Assembly (NCBI RefSeq): GCF_014203895.1
Contig: NZ_JACHJY010000004.1
Location: forward strand, 372,001-436,000
Direction of reading: 5' to 3'
Length of the DNA: 64,000 nt
Source of the DNA: Streptomyces nymphaeiformis
GTDB lineage: Bacteria > Actinomycetota > Actinomycetes > Streptomycetales > Streptomycetaceae
Both the position numbers and the translations under genes were made by a program. A model generated the notes under the pieces. It was given only the letters and a program-made list of their open reading frames with translations, did no database searches and was not told where the DNA came from. Positions 7,877 to 15,981 of this stretch are shown one piece after another (within the stretch, counting starts at the first letter, position 1; the number at the start of each line of letters is the position of its first letter).

Positions 7877-9283
7877 CTACGCCCAGGTGATGAGGCGCTT
7901 CGGGTTCTCCAGGATCGCGGCGATGTCCGCGAGGAACTTGGAGCCGAGCTCGCCGTCGACCAGGCGGTGGTCGAAGGAGAGGGCCAGCGTGGTGACCTGG
8001 CGCGGCTTCACCTTGCCCTTGTGGACCCACGGCTGGAGCTTGATCGCACCGACCGCGAGGATCGCGGACTCGCCGGGGTTGAGGATCGGCGTACCGGTGT
8101 CGACGCCGAAGACGCCGACGTTGGTGATGGTGAAGGTGCCGCCCTGCATCGCCGACGGGGTCGTCTTGCCCTCGCGGGCGGTGGCGACGAGCTCGCTCAG
8201 GGACTTCGAGAGCTCGGGCAGCGTCTGGGCGTGCGCGTCCTTGATGTTCGGCACGATCAGACCGCGCGGGGTGGCCGCGGCGATGCCCAGGTTCACGTAG
8301 TGCTTGAGGACGATCTCCTGCGCCGCCTCGTCCCAGGCCGCGTTGATCTCCGGGTTGCGCTTGACCGCGACCAGGACGGCCTTGGCGATGAGGAGGAGCG
8401 GGTTGACCCGCAGGCCCGCCATGTCCTTGTCGGACTTGAGCTCCTCGACCAGCTTCATCGTGCGCGTGATGTCGAAGGTCACGAACTCGGTGACGTGCGG
8501 GGCGGTGAAGGCCGAACCGACCATCGCCGCCGCCGTGGCCTTCCGTACGCCCTTGATGGGCACACGGGTCTCCCGGGCGTCCGACGCCACGGCCGTCGGC
8601 GCGGCGGGTGCCGCGACGGGGGCCGGGGCCGCCGCGGGCGCGGGGGCCTCCACGACCGGGGCGGGCGCCGGAGCGGCCGCCGCGTGGACGTCCTCGCGGG
8701 TGATGATCCCGTCCGGACCGGTCGGGGTGACCGTCGCCAGGTCGACACCGAGGTCCTTGGCCAGCTTCCGCACCGGCGGCTTGGCCAGCGGGCGGTCGGT
8801 CGCGGGACCGTGGCCGTTCAGCTGCTCGGGGACCACCGGGGCGGGCGCGGCGACCTCGGCGGCCGGGGCGGCCGCCGTCGTCTTGCGGGCGCGCCGCTTG
8901 GTGGAGGACGCGGCCACGCCGTAGCCGACGAGGACCGGCTGGCGGCCCTCCGGCTCGGCCTCGGCGGCCGGCTCGGCGACCGTCTCCTGCGCGGGGGCGG
9001 CAGCCACGGCCGGGGCGGCAGGCGCCTCGGGCTCGGCGCCGCCGCCGACGTTCACCGAGATGATGACCTGGCCGACGTCGACCGTGGTGCCCTCGGGGAA
9101 GAGAAGCTCGTGGACCGTCCCGTCGAAGGGGATCGGGAGCTCGACGGCGGCCTTGGCCGTCTCGACCTCGATCACGACCTGCCCGTCGGTGACGGTGTCA
9201 CCGGGCTGGACGTACCACTTGAGGATCTCGGCCTCGGTGAGGCCCTCGCCCACGTCGGGCATCTTGAATTCGCGGATCGTCAT
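7877..9283 (-). CDS. bkdC: Branched-chain 2-oxo acid dehydrogenase E2 (dihydrolipoyl acyltransferase), copy 1
   Basis: E2 core of the complex that converts branched-chain 2-oxo acids to acyl-CoA starters for branched fatty acids and polyketides. Domains in order: one lipoyl domain (about 1-78, lipoylated Lys44 in VETAKAAVE); an Ala/Pro-rich linker; an E3/E1-binding domain (PVRKLAKDLGVDLATVTP...ITREDV); a second Pro/Ala linker; and the catalytic domain with the active-site motif DHRLVDGE near the C-terminus. Length is 468 residues, normal for the family. It is the last gene of a bkdA-bkdB-bkdC order, 13 nt after bkdB. The pyruvate dehydrogenase E2 is the main alternative, but the separate E1 alpha/beta genes favour branched-chain substrates. 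Confidence 0.9.
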   Translation of the reverse strand: MTIREFKMPDVGEGLTEAEILKWYVQPGDTVTDGQVVIEVETAKAAVELPIPFDGTVHELLFPEGTTVDVGQVIISVNVGGGAEPEAPAAPAVAAAPAQETVAEPAAEAEPEGRQPVLVGYGVAASSTKRRARKTTAAAPAAEVAAPAPVVPEQLNGHGPATDRPLAKPPVRKLAKDLGVDLATVTPTGPDGIITREDVHAAAAPAPAPVVEAPAPAAAPAPVAAPAAPTAVASDARETRVPIKGVRKATAAAMVGSAFTAPHVTEFVTFDITRTMKLVEELKSDKDMAGLRVNPLLLIAKAVLVAVKRNPEINAAWDEAAQEIVLKHYVNLGIAAATPRGLIVPNIKDAHAQTLPELSKSLSELVATAREGKTTPSAMQGGTFTITNVGVFGVDTGTPILNPGESAILAVGAIKLQPWVHKGKVKPRQVTTLALSFDHRLVDGELGSKFLADIAAILENPKRLITWA

Positions 9284-9296
9284 GGTCGTGCTCTCC

Positions 9297-10277
9297 TCAG
9301 TACGCCAGCGAGCGGTCGACGGCGTCGAGCACGCGGTCCAGGCCCGGCAGGTACTCCTCCTCCAGGCGCGCCGGCGGGTACGGCGCGTGGTAGCCGCCGA
9401 CCCGCAGGACGGGGGCCTCCAGGTGGTAGAAGCAGCGCTCGGTGATCCGGGCGGCGATCTCCGCGCCGGAGCCGAAGAACACCGGCGCCTCGTGGACGAC
9501 GACCAGGCGGCGGGTCTTCTCGACCGAGGCCTGGATGGTGTCGAAGTCGAGCGGGGAGATCGAGCGCAGGTCCACGACCTCGATCGACTTGCCCTCCTCG
9601 GCGGCGGCCGCGGCCACCTCCAGGCAGGTCTTCACCATCGGGCCGTAGGCGACGAGGGTGAGGTCCGTGCCCTCGCGGGCGACCCGGGCCTTGTGCAGTT
9701 CGCCGGGGATGGCCTCGGTGTCGACCTCGCCCTTGTCCCAGTAGCGGCGCTTGGGCTCGAAGAAGATGACCGGGTCGTCGCTCTGGATCGCCTGCTGGAG
9801 CATCCAGTAGGCGTCGGAGGAGTTCGCCGGGGTGACGACCTTGAGGCCCGCGACGTGCGCGAAGAGCGACTCGGGGGACTCGGAGTGGTGCTCGACGGCG
9901 CCGATGCCGCCGCCGTACGGGATGCGGATGACGACCGGCATCTTCACGGTGCCGAGCGAGCGGGCCCGCATCTTGGCCAGCTGCGTGACGATCTGGTCGT
10001 ACGCGGGGAAGACGAAGCCGTCGAACTGGATCTCCACGACCGGCCGGTAGCCGCGCAGCGCGAGGCCGATCGCGGTGCCGACGATGCCGGACTCGGCGAG
10101 CGGGGTGTCGACGACGCGGTCCTCGCCGAAGTCCTTCTGCAGGCCGTCGGTGATGCGGAAGACACCGCCGAGCTTGCCGACGTCCAGGCCCATGATGACG
10201 ACCTTGGGGTCGGTCTCCAGGGCCTTGCGCAGCGACTCGTTGAGCGCCTTTGCCAGGGGAAGCTTCTGAACAGCCAT
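9297..10277 (-). CDS. bkdB: Branched-chain 2-oxo acid dehydrogenase E1 beta subunit, copy 1
   Basis: Transketolase-fold beta subunit, 326 residues, that pairs with E1 alpha to bind thiamine diphosphate and decarboxylate 2-oxo acids. Typical family stretches are visible: GLDVGKLGGVFRITDGL near residue 30, DTPLAESGIVGTAIGLAL (with the Glu that contacts the thiamine ring), RIPYGGGIGAVEHHSESPE near residue 120, and ITERCFYHLEAPVLRV near the C-terminus. I start it at the ATG two bases downstream of the E1 alpha stop codon; longer upstream frames are read-through of the wrong frame. Tight spacing on both sides shows it is the middle gene of the operon. Confidence 0.92.
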   Translation of the reverse strand: MAVQKLPLAKALNESLRKALETDPKVVIMGLDVGKLGGVFRITDGLQKDFGEDRVVDTPLAESGIVGTAIGLALRGYRPVVEIQFDGFVFPAYDQIVTQLAKMRARSLGTVKMPVVIRIPYGGGIGAVEHHSESPESLFAHVAGLKVVTPANSSDAYWMLQQAIQSDDPVIFFEPKRRYWDKGEVDTEAIPGELHKARVAREGTDLTLVAYGPMVKTCLEVAAAAAEEGKSIEVVDLRSISPLDFDTIQASVEKTRRLVVVHEAPVFFGSGAEIAARITERCFYHLEAPVLRVGGYHAPYPPARLEEEYLPGLDRVLDAVDRSLAY

Positions 10278-10279
10278 GA

Positions 10280-11464
10280 TTACTCGGCCTCTCCGCCCTC
10301 GAAGGACGCCTGGTAGGCGGCGTACTGCGCGCGCTCCTCGTCGACGAGCGCGTGCCCGTCCGCGTACACGTTGTCGAACATCGCCATGTGGTCCGGGACG
10401 GGCATGGCGCGGACGACCTCGCGGACGCTCTTGCCGAGGGCCTCGCTCTCGGCCTCCAGCTCCTCGAAGAAGGCCGCATCGGCGTGGCCCTCGTTCTCCA
10501 GGTACGCCTTGAGGCGCAGGATCGGGTCCTTGGCCTCCCACTCCTCGCGCTCCGCGTCGCGGCGGTAGCGGGTCGGGTCGTCGGAGGTGGTGTGGGCGGC
10601 CATGCGGTAGGTGAACGCCTCGATGAGCGTCGGGCCCTCGCCGCGGCGGGCGCGCTCCAGGGCCGACCGGGTCACGGCCAGGCACGCGAGGACGTCGTTG
10701 CCGTCGACCCGGATGCCGGGGAAGCCGAAGCCGCGGGCGCGCTGGTAGAGCGGGACGCGGGTCTGCTTCTCGGTGGGCTCGGAAATGGCCCACTGGTTGT
10801 TCTGGCAGAAGAACACGACCGGGGCGTTGTAGACCGAGGAGAAGACGAACGACTCGTTGACGTCGCCCTGGCTGGAGGCGCCGTCACCGAAGTACGCGAG
10901 CACGGCGGAGTCCGCGCCGTCCTTGGCGATGCCCATGGCATAGCCGGTGGCGTGCAGGGTCTGCGAGCCGAGGACGATCGTGTACAGGTGGAAATTGTTG
11001 GTGCTGGGGTCCCAGCCGCCGTTGTTCACACCGCGGAACATTCCCAGCAGATTCGTCGGGTCGACCCCGCGGCACCAGGCGACGCCGTGCTCGCGGTAGG
11101 TCGGGAAGACGTAGTCGTCGTCGCGCAGGGCCCGGCCCGAACCGATCTGGGCGGCCTCCTGGCCGAGCAGCGAGGCCCACAGGCCCAGCTCGCCCTGACG
11201 CTGCAGGGCGGTCGCCTCGGCGTCGAAGCGCCGGGTGAGGACCATGTCGCGGTACAGACCGCGCAGCTCCTCGGCGCTCAGGTCGATGTCGTACTCGGGG
11301 TGCTGGACGCGCTCCCCTTCGGGCGTCAGCAGCTGAACGAGCTCGGGCTCCGAGGCCGTGGCGGCCGTTGCCTTCTTGGTGGTGCTCGTGCTCGCGCTTG
11401 CGGTGCGCTTGGTGCCGCTGCTGCGTCGCGTCGTCTTGCGCGCGGCAGTGCTCTCCACGGTCAC
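10280..11464 (-). CDS. bkdA: Branched-chain 2-oxo acid dehydrogenase E1 alpha subunit, copy 1
   Basis: Alpha subunit of the thiamine-dependent E1 component, 394 residues from a GTG that follows a GGAGGAG ribosome site by about 8 nt. The ThDP-Mg motif is present as GDGASSQGDVNESFVFSS...NNQWAIS, and the later phosphorylation-loop region reads YRMAAHTTSDDPTRYR. The first 40 residues are an unusual Ser/Thr/Lys/Ala-rich tail with no hydrophobic content, probably disordered and absent from the second bkdA copy in this window. It is the first gene of the operon. The 339-bp region upstream carries an AT-rich dyad (11654-11678) that may be the operator. Confidence 0.9.
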   Translation of the reverse strand: MTVESTAARKTTRRSSGTKRTASASTSTTKKATAATASEPELVQLLTPEGERVQHPEYDIDLSAEELRGLYRDMVLTRRFDAEATALQRQGELGLWASLLGQEAAQIGSGRALRDDDYVFPTYREHGVAWCRGVDPTNLLGMFRGVNNGGWDPSTNNFHLYTIVLGSQTLHATGYAMGIAKDGADSAVLAYFGDGASSQGDVNESFVFSSVYNAPVVFFCQNNQWAISEPTEKQTRVPLYQRARGFGFPGIRVDGNDVLACLAVTRSALERARRGEGPTLIEAFTYRMAAHTTSDDPTRYRRDAEREEWEAKDPILRLKAYLENEGHADAAFFEELEAESEALGKSVREVVRAMPVPDHMAMFDNVYADGHALVDEERAQYAAYQASFEGGEAE

Positions 11465-11803
11465 GTGCGTGCTCCTCCGTCGGTCCGGCCCCCGGGTTCG
11501 CCGGTGAGGCCAGTGCGGCTCCGCCTTGTCCGTACCTTCGCACGGGGTGGGTGCGACGCGGCCGGAGTCGGGCGTGAAAGGTGCCCCGGCGTGCGCCGTC
11601 ATAGGCACGTTACCCATTACGCGGCATTCCCGCGAAACCCCACTTGACCTGCGATTTTGCTTGGATTTCCAAGTAAATCGAGAAAAGGGGGGACTCATCC
11701 CTGGTCAGAGCATGGACAGCGGCCCGACGACGCCGTCGGAACACCCGGCACGTTATCCCGCGCACCCCGGGCGCCGGAAGACCCAATATGTGAGACTGAC
11801 CGC
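11465..11803. promoter_or_regulatory. Intergenic region with divergent promoters of bkdA1 and the response regulator
   Basis: No gene is visible in this stretch. Its most conspicuous element is the AT-rich inverted repeat at 11654-11678, with core CTTGG-ATTT-CCAAG and flanks ATTTTG/TAAAT, standing out from GC-rich surroundings. A TTGACC hexamer sits 10 nt to its left (11644-11649). The dyad could be an Lrp/BkdR-type operator controlling bkdA1; that is inference. Confidence 0.5.
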
Positions 11804-12463
11804 GTGCGCGAAGAAGGAAAAATCCGGGTATTTCTGCTGGACGACCATGAAGTCGTCCGGCGCGGCGTCCACGAGCTGCTCTCCGTGGAGGACGACATCG
11901 AGGTGGTCGGCGAGGCCGGGACGGCGGCGGACGCGCTGGTCAGGATCCCCGCGACCCGCCCCGACGTCGCGGTGCTCGACGTCCGGCTGCCCGACGGCAG
12001 CGGGGTCGAGGTGTGCCGCGAGGTCCGCTCCCAGGACGAGTCGATCAAATGCCTGATGCTGACCTCGTTCGCGGACGACGAGGCGCTCTTCGACGCGATC
12101 ATGGCCGGGGCCTCGGGGTACGTCCTCAAGGCCATCCGGGGCAACGAGCTGCTCAACGCCGTGCGGGACGTGGCGGCCGGCCGGTCGCTGCTCGACCCGG
12201 TGGCCACCGCCCGGGTCCTGGAGCGGCTGCGTGACGGCAACACCCCGAAGGGCGACGAAAGGCTCGCCAGCCTGACCGAGCAGGAGCGCAAGATCCTGGA
12301 CCTGATCGGCGAGGGCCTGACCAACCGGGTCATCGGCGAGCGGCTCCACCTCGCGGAGAAGACGATCAAGAACTACGTCTCCAGCCTGCTGTCGAAGCTG
12401 GGCATGGAGCGCCGCTCGCAGGCGGCGGCGTACGTGGCACGACTGCAGGCCGAGCGGCACTGA
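11804..12463 (+). CDS. NarL/FixJ (LuxR-type) response regulator, DevR-like, 219 aa
   Basis: A receiver domain (about 1-125) has the acidic pair Asp13-Asp14 and the phospho-acceptor Asp59 in VAVLDVRLPDGSG, followed by a C-terminal LuxR helix-turn-helix (about 150-215; LTEQERKILDLIGEGLTNRV then the recognition helix AEKTIKNYVSSLLSKLGM). Sequence flavour is close to the DevR/DosR group that answers redox or hypoxia signals through GAF-domain kinases; no partner kinase gene is adjacent, so it is an orphan here. I use the GTG that encodes VREEGKIRVFLLDDHE. The longer frame upstream has no ribosome site and runs through the promoter region. Confidence 0.85.
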   Translation: MREEGKIRVFLLDDHEVVRRGVHELLSVEDDIEVVGEAGTAADALVRIPATRPDVAVLDVRLPDGSGVEVCREVRSQDESIKCLMLTSFADDEALFDAIMAGASGYVLKAIRGNELLNAVRDVAAGRSLLDPVATARVLERLRDGNTPKGDERLASLTEQERKILDLIGEGLTNRVIGERLHLAEKTIKNYVSSLLSKLGMERRSQAAAYVARLQAERH

Positions 12464-12476
12464 GGCCTGGGCACTC

Positions 12477-12509
12477 CCCGGGCCCGTACCTCCCCCGTAC
12501 GGGCCCGGG
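12477..12509 (+). terminator. Terminator hairpin after the response regulator
   Basis: Perfect 13-bp arms (12477-12489, 12497-12509) with a 7-nt loop just downstream of the stop codon; GC-rich, no U-run. Confidence 0.7.
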
Positions 12510-12605
12510 CGGGGCCCTCCGGCCGGTTTTCGGGACCTACGTCCCCGTCGAACCGGGGCAGGGGCCCCTTTTCCGGCACGGTGCCGGTGGCGGAGAGTGG
12601 AGACC

Positions 12606-13043
12606 ATGTCCTCCGACGAGATCCGCGACGAGATCCGCGCCATCGAGTTGCTCAACCGCGTGTCGTACGGCCGGGTGGCGACGAGCATGCGGGCCATGCC
12701 GTTCGTCGCCCCCGCCCGCCACATCGTGGTCGACGGCCGCGTCCTGCTCCGGATGCACCGGGGCCTCGGCTACCACCGCGCCTGCAACGGCAGCGTCGTC
12801 GCGTACGGCGCGGACAACTCCGAGTCCGGCGCCGAGCGGATCTGGTCCGTGCAGTTCACGGGCACGGCGGAGATCGTCGAGCCGACGGCGGAGGAGCTGG
12901 CGGCCTTCGGCCCCGAGCCCGTACGGGTGGACGGGGAGCCCTTCACCCCGGTGTTCATGCGGATCGAGCCGCAGTTCGTGACGGTCCACGAGCTCGACTA
13001 CAGCGGGAACTCCGATGAGCGACCCCTGCACCACGCAGCGTGA
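12606..13043 (+). CDS. Pyridoxamine 5'-phosphate oxidase-fold (PPOX) flavin-binding protein, 145 aa
   Basis: A small split-barrel protein of the PF12900/NimA-like PPOX group that binds FMN, F420 or haem. The N-terminal signature is a helix (IRAIELLNRVSYGRVATSM) leading into the first strand (RAMPFVAPARHIVVDGRVLLRM), followed by HRACNGSVVAY and IWSVQFTGTAEIV. Many members in actinomycetes reduce or sequester small aromatic or nitro compounds; no specific activity can be claimed. An in-frame GTG 9 nt upstream is an alternative start. The kinase-like gene begins 15 nt downstream, so they may be co-transcribed. Confidence 0.8.
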   Translation: MSSDEIRDEIRAIELLNRVSYGRVATSMRAMPFVAPARHIVVDGRVLLRMHRGLGYHRACNGSVVAYGADNSESGAERIWSVQFTGTAEIVEPTAEELAAFGPEPVRVDGEPFTPVFMRIEPQFVTVHELDYSGNSDERPLHHAA

Positions 13044-13058
13044 TCTAACATCTGCGGA

Positions 13059-14075
13059 GTGCCGCGCTCATCTGTACTCCACGCTCCGCCGATCCGCCCC
13101 CTCCTGCGCCGCTACGCGGACGTCGGCGAGCCCCTCTCCTGCGTCCCCGTGACCGAGGGCTTACTCAACCGCGGGTACCGGCTCTCCACCACCCGCGGCG
13201 CGTACTTCCTCAAGCAGCACCTGGACGCCCCCACCTCCGACCGGGCCACCATCACCCGCCAGCACCGGGCCACCGAGCGCCTGCACGCCCTCGGCCTGCC
13301 GGTCGCGCCGCCGCTCCCCGACAGCCGGGGCCGCACGGTCGCGCTCGTCGGCGGACACTGCTACGCCCTGCACCCCTGGGTCGACGGCCGCCACCGCGAC
13401 GGCGCCCAGCTCTCCACCGGCTGCTCCCGCCGCCTCGGCACCCTCCTCGGCCGCGTCCACACCTGCCTGGAACAGGTCATGGAGTCCCCGCCGCCCGGCG
13501 GCGACCACGAGAGCGCCCACCCCGAGGACACCTTCCGGGCCATCGACGAGCTGCTCCGCCTCGCCCGCGCGCACCGCCCCCGCGACGACTTCGACGCGCT
13601 CGCCGAGCACCGCCTCAGGGAGCGCCGCAGGCTCCTCGCCCAGCACGCCCACCACCGCCCGCCGCCCGCCTCGGCCGCCAGCTGGGTGCACGGCGACTTC
13701 CACCCGCTGAACCTGCTCTACCGGGGCGCGGAGCCGGCCGCGATCGTCGACTGGGACCGGCTCGGGGTCCGCCCCAGGGCCGAGGAGGCGGTCAGGGCCG
13801 CCGCGATCTTCTTCGTACGGCCGGAGGGGGAGCTGGCGCTGGAGAAGGTGCGGGCGTACGCGCGCGCGTACCGGCGGGCGACGGGCGCGGACGGCGCCGA
13901 GCTGGCGGCGGCGGCGCACCGGGTGTGGTGGGAGCGGCTGAACGACTTCTGGACCCTGCGCTGGCGCTACCAGCTGCACGACCGGAGGGCCGACCCGCAG
14001 TTCCCCGCGGTGTCGGCCCTGGCGGTGTGGTGGACGCGCGAGTACGCGGCGGTCCGCGACGCCTTCGCCGGCTGA
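13059..14075 (+). CDS. Aminoglycoside phosphotransferase (APH)-fold kinase with a TTA codon, 338 aa
   Basis: Small-molecule kinase fold: an N-lobe with the ATP-binding Lys in GAYFLKQHL, the catalytic loop VHGDFHPLNLLY (Asp as base, Asn as Mg ligand) near residue 212 and the IVDWDRLG metal motif near 228. Many genomic members phosphorylate choline, homoserine or sugars rather than antibiotics, so resistance should not be assumed. The start is a GTG. Codon 35 is TTA (13161-13163), the rare leucine codon whose translation in Streptomyces needs the bldA tRNA, so expression may be restricted to late growth. It converges with the Ser/Thr kinase gene, with 19 nt between stops. Confidence 0.85.
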   Translation: MPRSSVLHAPPIRPLLRRYADVGEPLSCVPVTEGLLNRGYRLSTTRGAYFLKQHLDAPTSDRATITRQHRATERLHALGLPVAPPLPDSRGRTVALVGGHCYALHPWVDGRHRDGAQLSTGCSRRLGTLLGRVHTCLEQVMESPPPGGDHESAHPEDTFRAIDELLRLARAHRPRDDFDALAEHRLRERRRLLAQHAHHRPPPASAASWVHGDFHPLNLLYRGAEPAAIVDWDRLGVRPRAEEAVRAAAIFFVRPEGELALEKVRAYARAYRRATGADGAELAAAAHRVWWERLNDFWTLRWRYQLHDRRADPQFPAVSALAVWWTREYAAVRDAFAG

Positions 14076-14094
14076 GGCTCCCCGAAGGGCCTCG

Positions 14095-15705
14095 TCAGCC
14101 GGTCGTGGCGCCCGCGCCGCCCGTCGGCGGGGTGTCCGGGTTGCCGTTGCCGCCGGAGGAGTCGTCGGTCGGCTGGTCGGTCGGCTGCGTGGGCGGCTCG
14201 GTCGTCGGCTCGGTCGTCGGCTCCGTCGGATTGTCCGTGGACTGGGTCGGCGGCGCGGTCGTCGGCTTCGTCGGGGGCTCGGTCGTCGGCTCGCCCGTGG
14301 ACCGGGTCGGCTCCTGCGTCGTCGGCGGGTTCCACGGCTGCTGCGTCTCGCCGCCGGTCGTCGTGCCCGTGTCCTCGGTGGGCTCCTGGGTGGGCTCCTC
14401 GGTGGCGGTCGGCTCCTCGGAGGCCGTGGACGGCGAGTTGCTGATGCTCGTCGGCGTCTTCACGTTGCCGCCCGAGTCACCCGCCTTGTCGATCGCGTAC
14501 ACGACACCCGCGACGATCGCGATCAGCGCGAGCGCGGCGAACAGCAGCATCTTGCCCCGGCCGCCGCCCTTCTGGGAGCCGTACCCGTCCTGGCCGTAGC
14601 CGCCGGTGCCGCCCGTGCCGCCGTCGTAGCCGTTGTACCCGCCGTCGTTCGGGTTCATCGGGGGGAGGATCGGGCCCTGCGCGGTCTCGCCGTGCATCGG
14701 GTGACCCATCGCGGTCGTCGCGGCCATGCCGCCGACCGGGGTGTGCCCGCCCTCGTACATCTCGACCGGCCCGGTGTTCCACGCGCCGGTGTAACCGCCC
14801 TGCTGCTGGAGCATCTGGAGGGCGTACTGGATGAGCCCGCGCATCTCCTCGGCGCTCTGGAACCGGTCGTCCGGGTCCTTCGCGAGCGAGCGCATCACGA
14901 GACCGTCGAGCTCCGGCGGCACGGAGCCCGTCACGTCGGACGGCGGGATCGGCGCGTCCTGGACGTGCTGGTACACGACGGACAGCGGGGTCTCGCCGGT
15001 GAACGGGGGACGCAGCGCGAGGAGCTCGTAGAGCAGGCAGCCCGTCGCGTACAGGTCGGAGCGGTGGTCGACCGCCTTGCCGAGGGCCTGCTCGGGGGAG
15101 AGGTACTGCGGGGTGCCCATGACCATGCCGGTCTGGGTCATCGTCGACTGCGCGCCGTGCAGGGCGCGCGCGATGCCGAAGTCCATGACCTTCACCGCAC
15201 CGGTGTTCGTGATGATCACGTTCGCCGGCTTGATGTCACGGTGCACGATGCCGTGCTGGTGCGAGTAGGCCAGCGCCTCCAGGACCCCGGAGACGATGAT
15301 GAGCGCCTGCTCGGGACCGGGCGCCTCGGCGCTGAGCAGCAGGTCGCGGATGGTGCGGCCCTCGACCAGCTCCATCACGATGTACGGCACGGGCCGGCCG
15401 CCCACGAGGTCCTCGCCGGAGTCGTACACGGCGACGATGGCGTGGTGGTTGAGCCCGGCGACGGACTGCGCCTCGCGCGTGAAGCGGGCCTTGGAGACCG
15501 GGTCCTCGGCGAGATCGGCGCGCAGCAGCTTGACGGCCACCGTGCGGCCGAGCCGTACGTCCTCGGCGGCGAAGACCTCCGCCATGCCGCCCCGGCCCAG
15601 GCGGTGCGTCAGGCGGTAGCGGCCGTCGCCGACGACGCCGCCCTCGCCCCACGATTCCGCCGACGCGTCCGGCACACCGTTACCTGCTCCGGATTCGGGT
15701 GCCAT
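14095..15705 (-). CDS. Membrane Ser/Thr protein kinase with Thr/Pro-rich extracellular tail, 536 aa
   Basis: The cytoplasmic kinase domain (about 30-295) has the Gly-rich loop LGRGGMAEVF, Lys59, the catalytic loop HRDIKPAN (Asp157), DFG and SPEQ of the activation segment. A Gly/Tyr-rich linker with repeated GG, a transmembrane helix at about 385-405 and a 130-residue outer tail rich in Thr, Pro and Glu (repeats of PTTEPPT) follow. There are no PASTA modules, so the signal is not an obvious peptidoglycan fragment; the tail looks like a wall-spanning stalk. It is transcribed away from a second kinase gene 276 bp to the right, and the pair probably arose by duplication. Confidence 0.92.
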   Translation of the reverse strand: MAPESGAGNGVPDASAESWGEGGVVGDGRYRLTHRLGRGGMAEVFAAEDVRLGRTVAVKLLRADLAEDPVSKARFTREAQSVAGLNHHAIVAVYDSGEDLVGGRPVPYIVMELVEGRTIRDLLLSAEAPGPEQALIIVSGVLEALAYSHQHGIVHRDIKPANVIITNTGAVKVMDFGIARALHGAQSTMTQTGMVMGTPQYLSPEQALGKAVDHRSDLYATGCLLYELLALRPPFTGETPLSVVYQHVQDAPIPPSDVTGSVPPELDGLVMRSLAKDPDDRFQSAEEMRGLIQYALQMLQQQGGYTGAWNTGPVEMYEGGHTPVGGMAATTAMGHPMHGETAQGPILPPMNPNDGGYNGYDGGTGGTGGYGQDGYGSQKGGGRGKMLLFAALALIAIVAGVVYAIDKAGDSGGNVKTPTSISNSPSTASEEPTATEEPTQEPTEDTGTTTGGETQQPWNPPTTQEPTRSTGEPTTEPPTKPTTAPPTQSTDNPTEPTTEPTTEPPTQPTDQPTDDSSGGNGNPDTPPTGGAGATTG

Positions 15706-15981
15706 CAGTCCTCGCCGTCGTCTGTCGTGCCGTGTCCAGTCGTCACGCTACAGGCTCCGTACGACACCACGGTCCGAGATGGACCGGCCATCCAACCGCC
15801 TCGACGTACGCCTGTGCAAATTCGACGGGTTTCCCGCGCCCGTGCGGAAACGCTTCCTGTGCGGAGGGTCACGGAACGGGTACCGAACCGGGGCGCGGCT
15901 TGACGTGTCACTGCCCTGCGGCAGACTTGCGCCAGGAAATTCCGGATCAACGCCGCCACGCGCGCGTAGGGGGAAGCACAG

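Noticed and set aside
13059..14075. Antibiotic resistance gene
   Set aside because: The APH fold alone is shared by many sugar and metabolite kinases; nothing shows aminoglycoside specificity.
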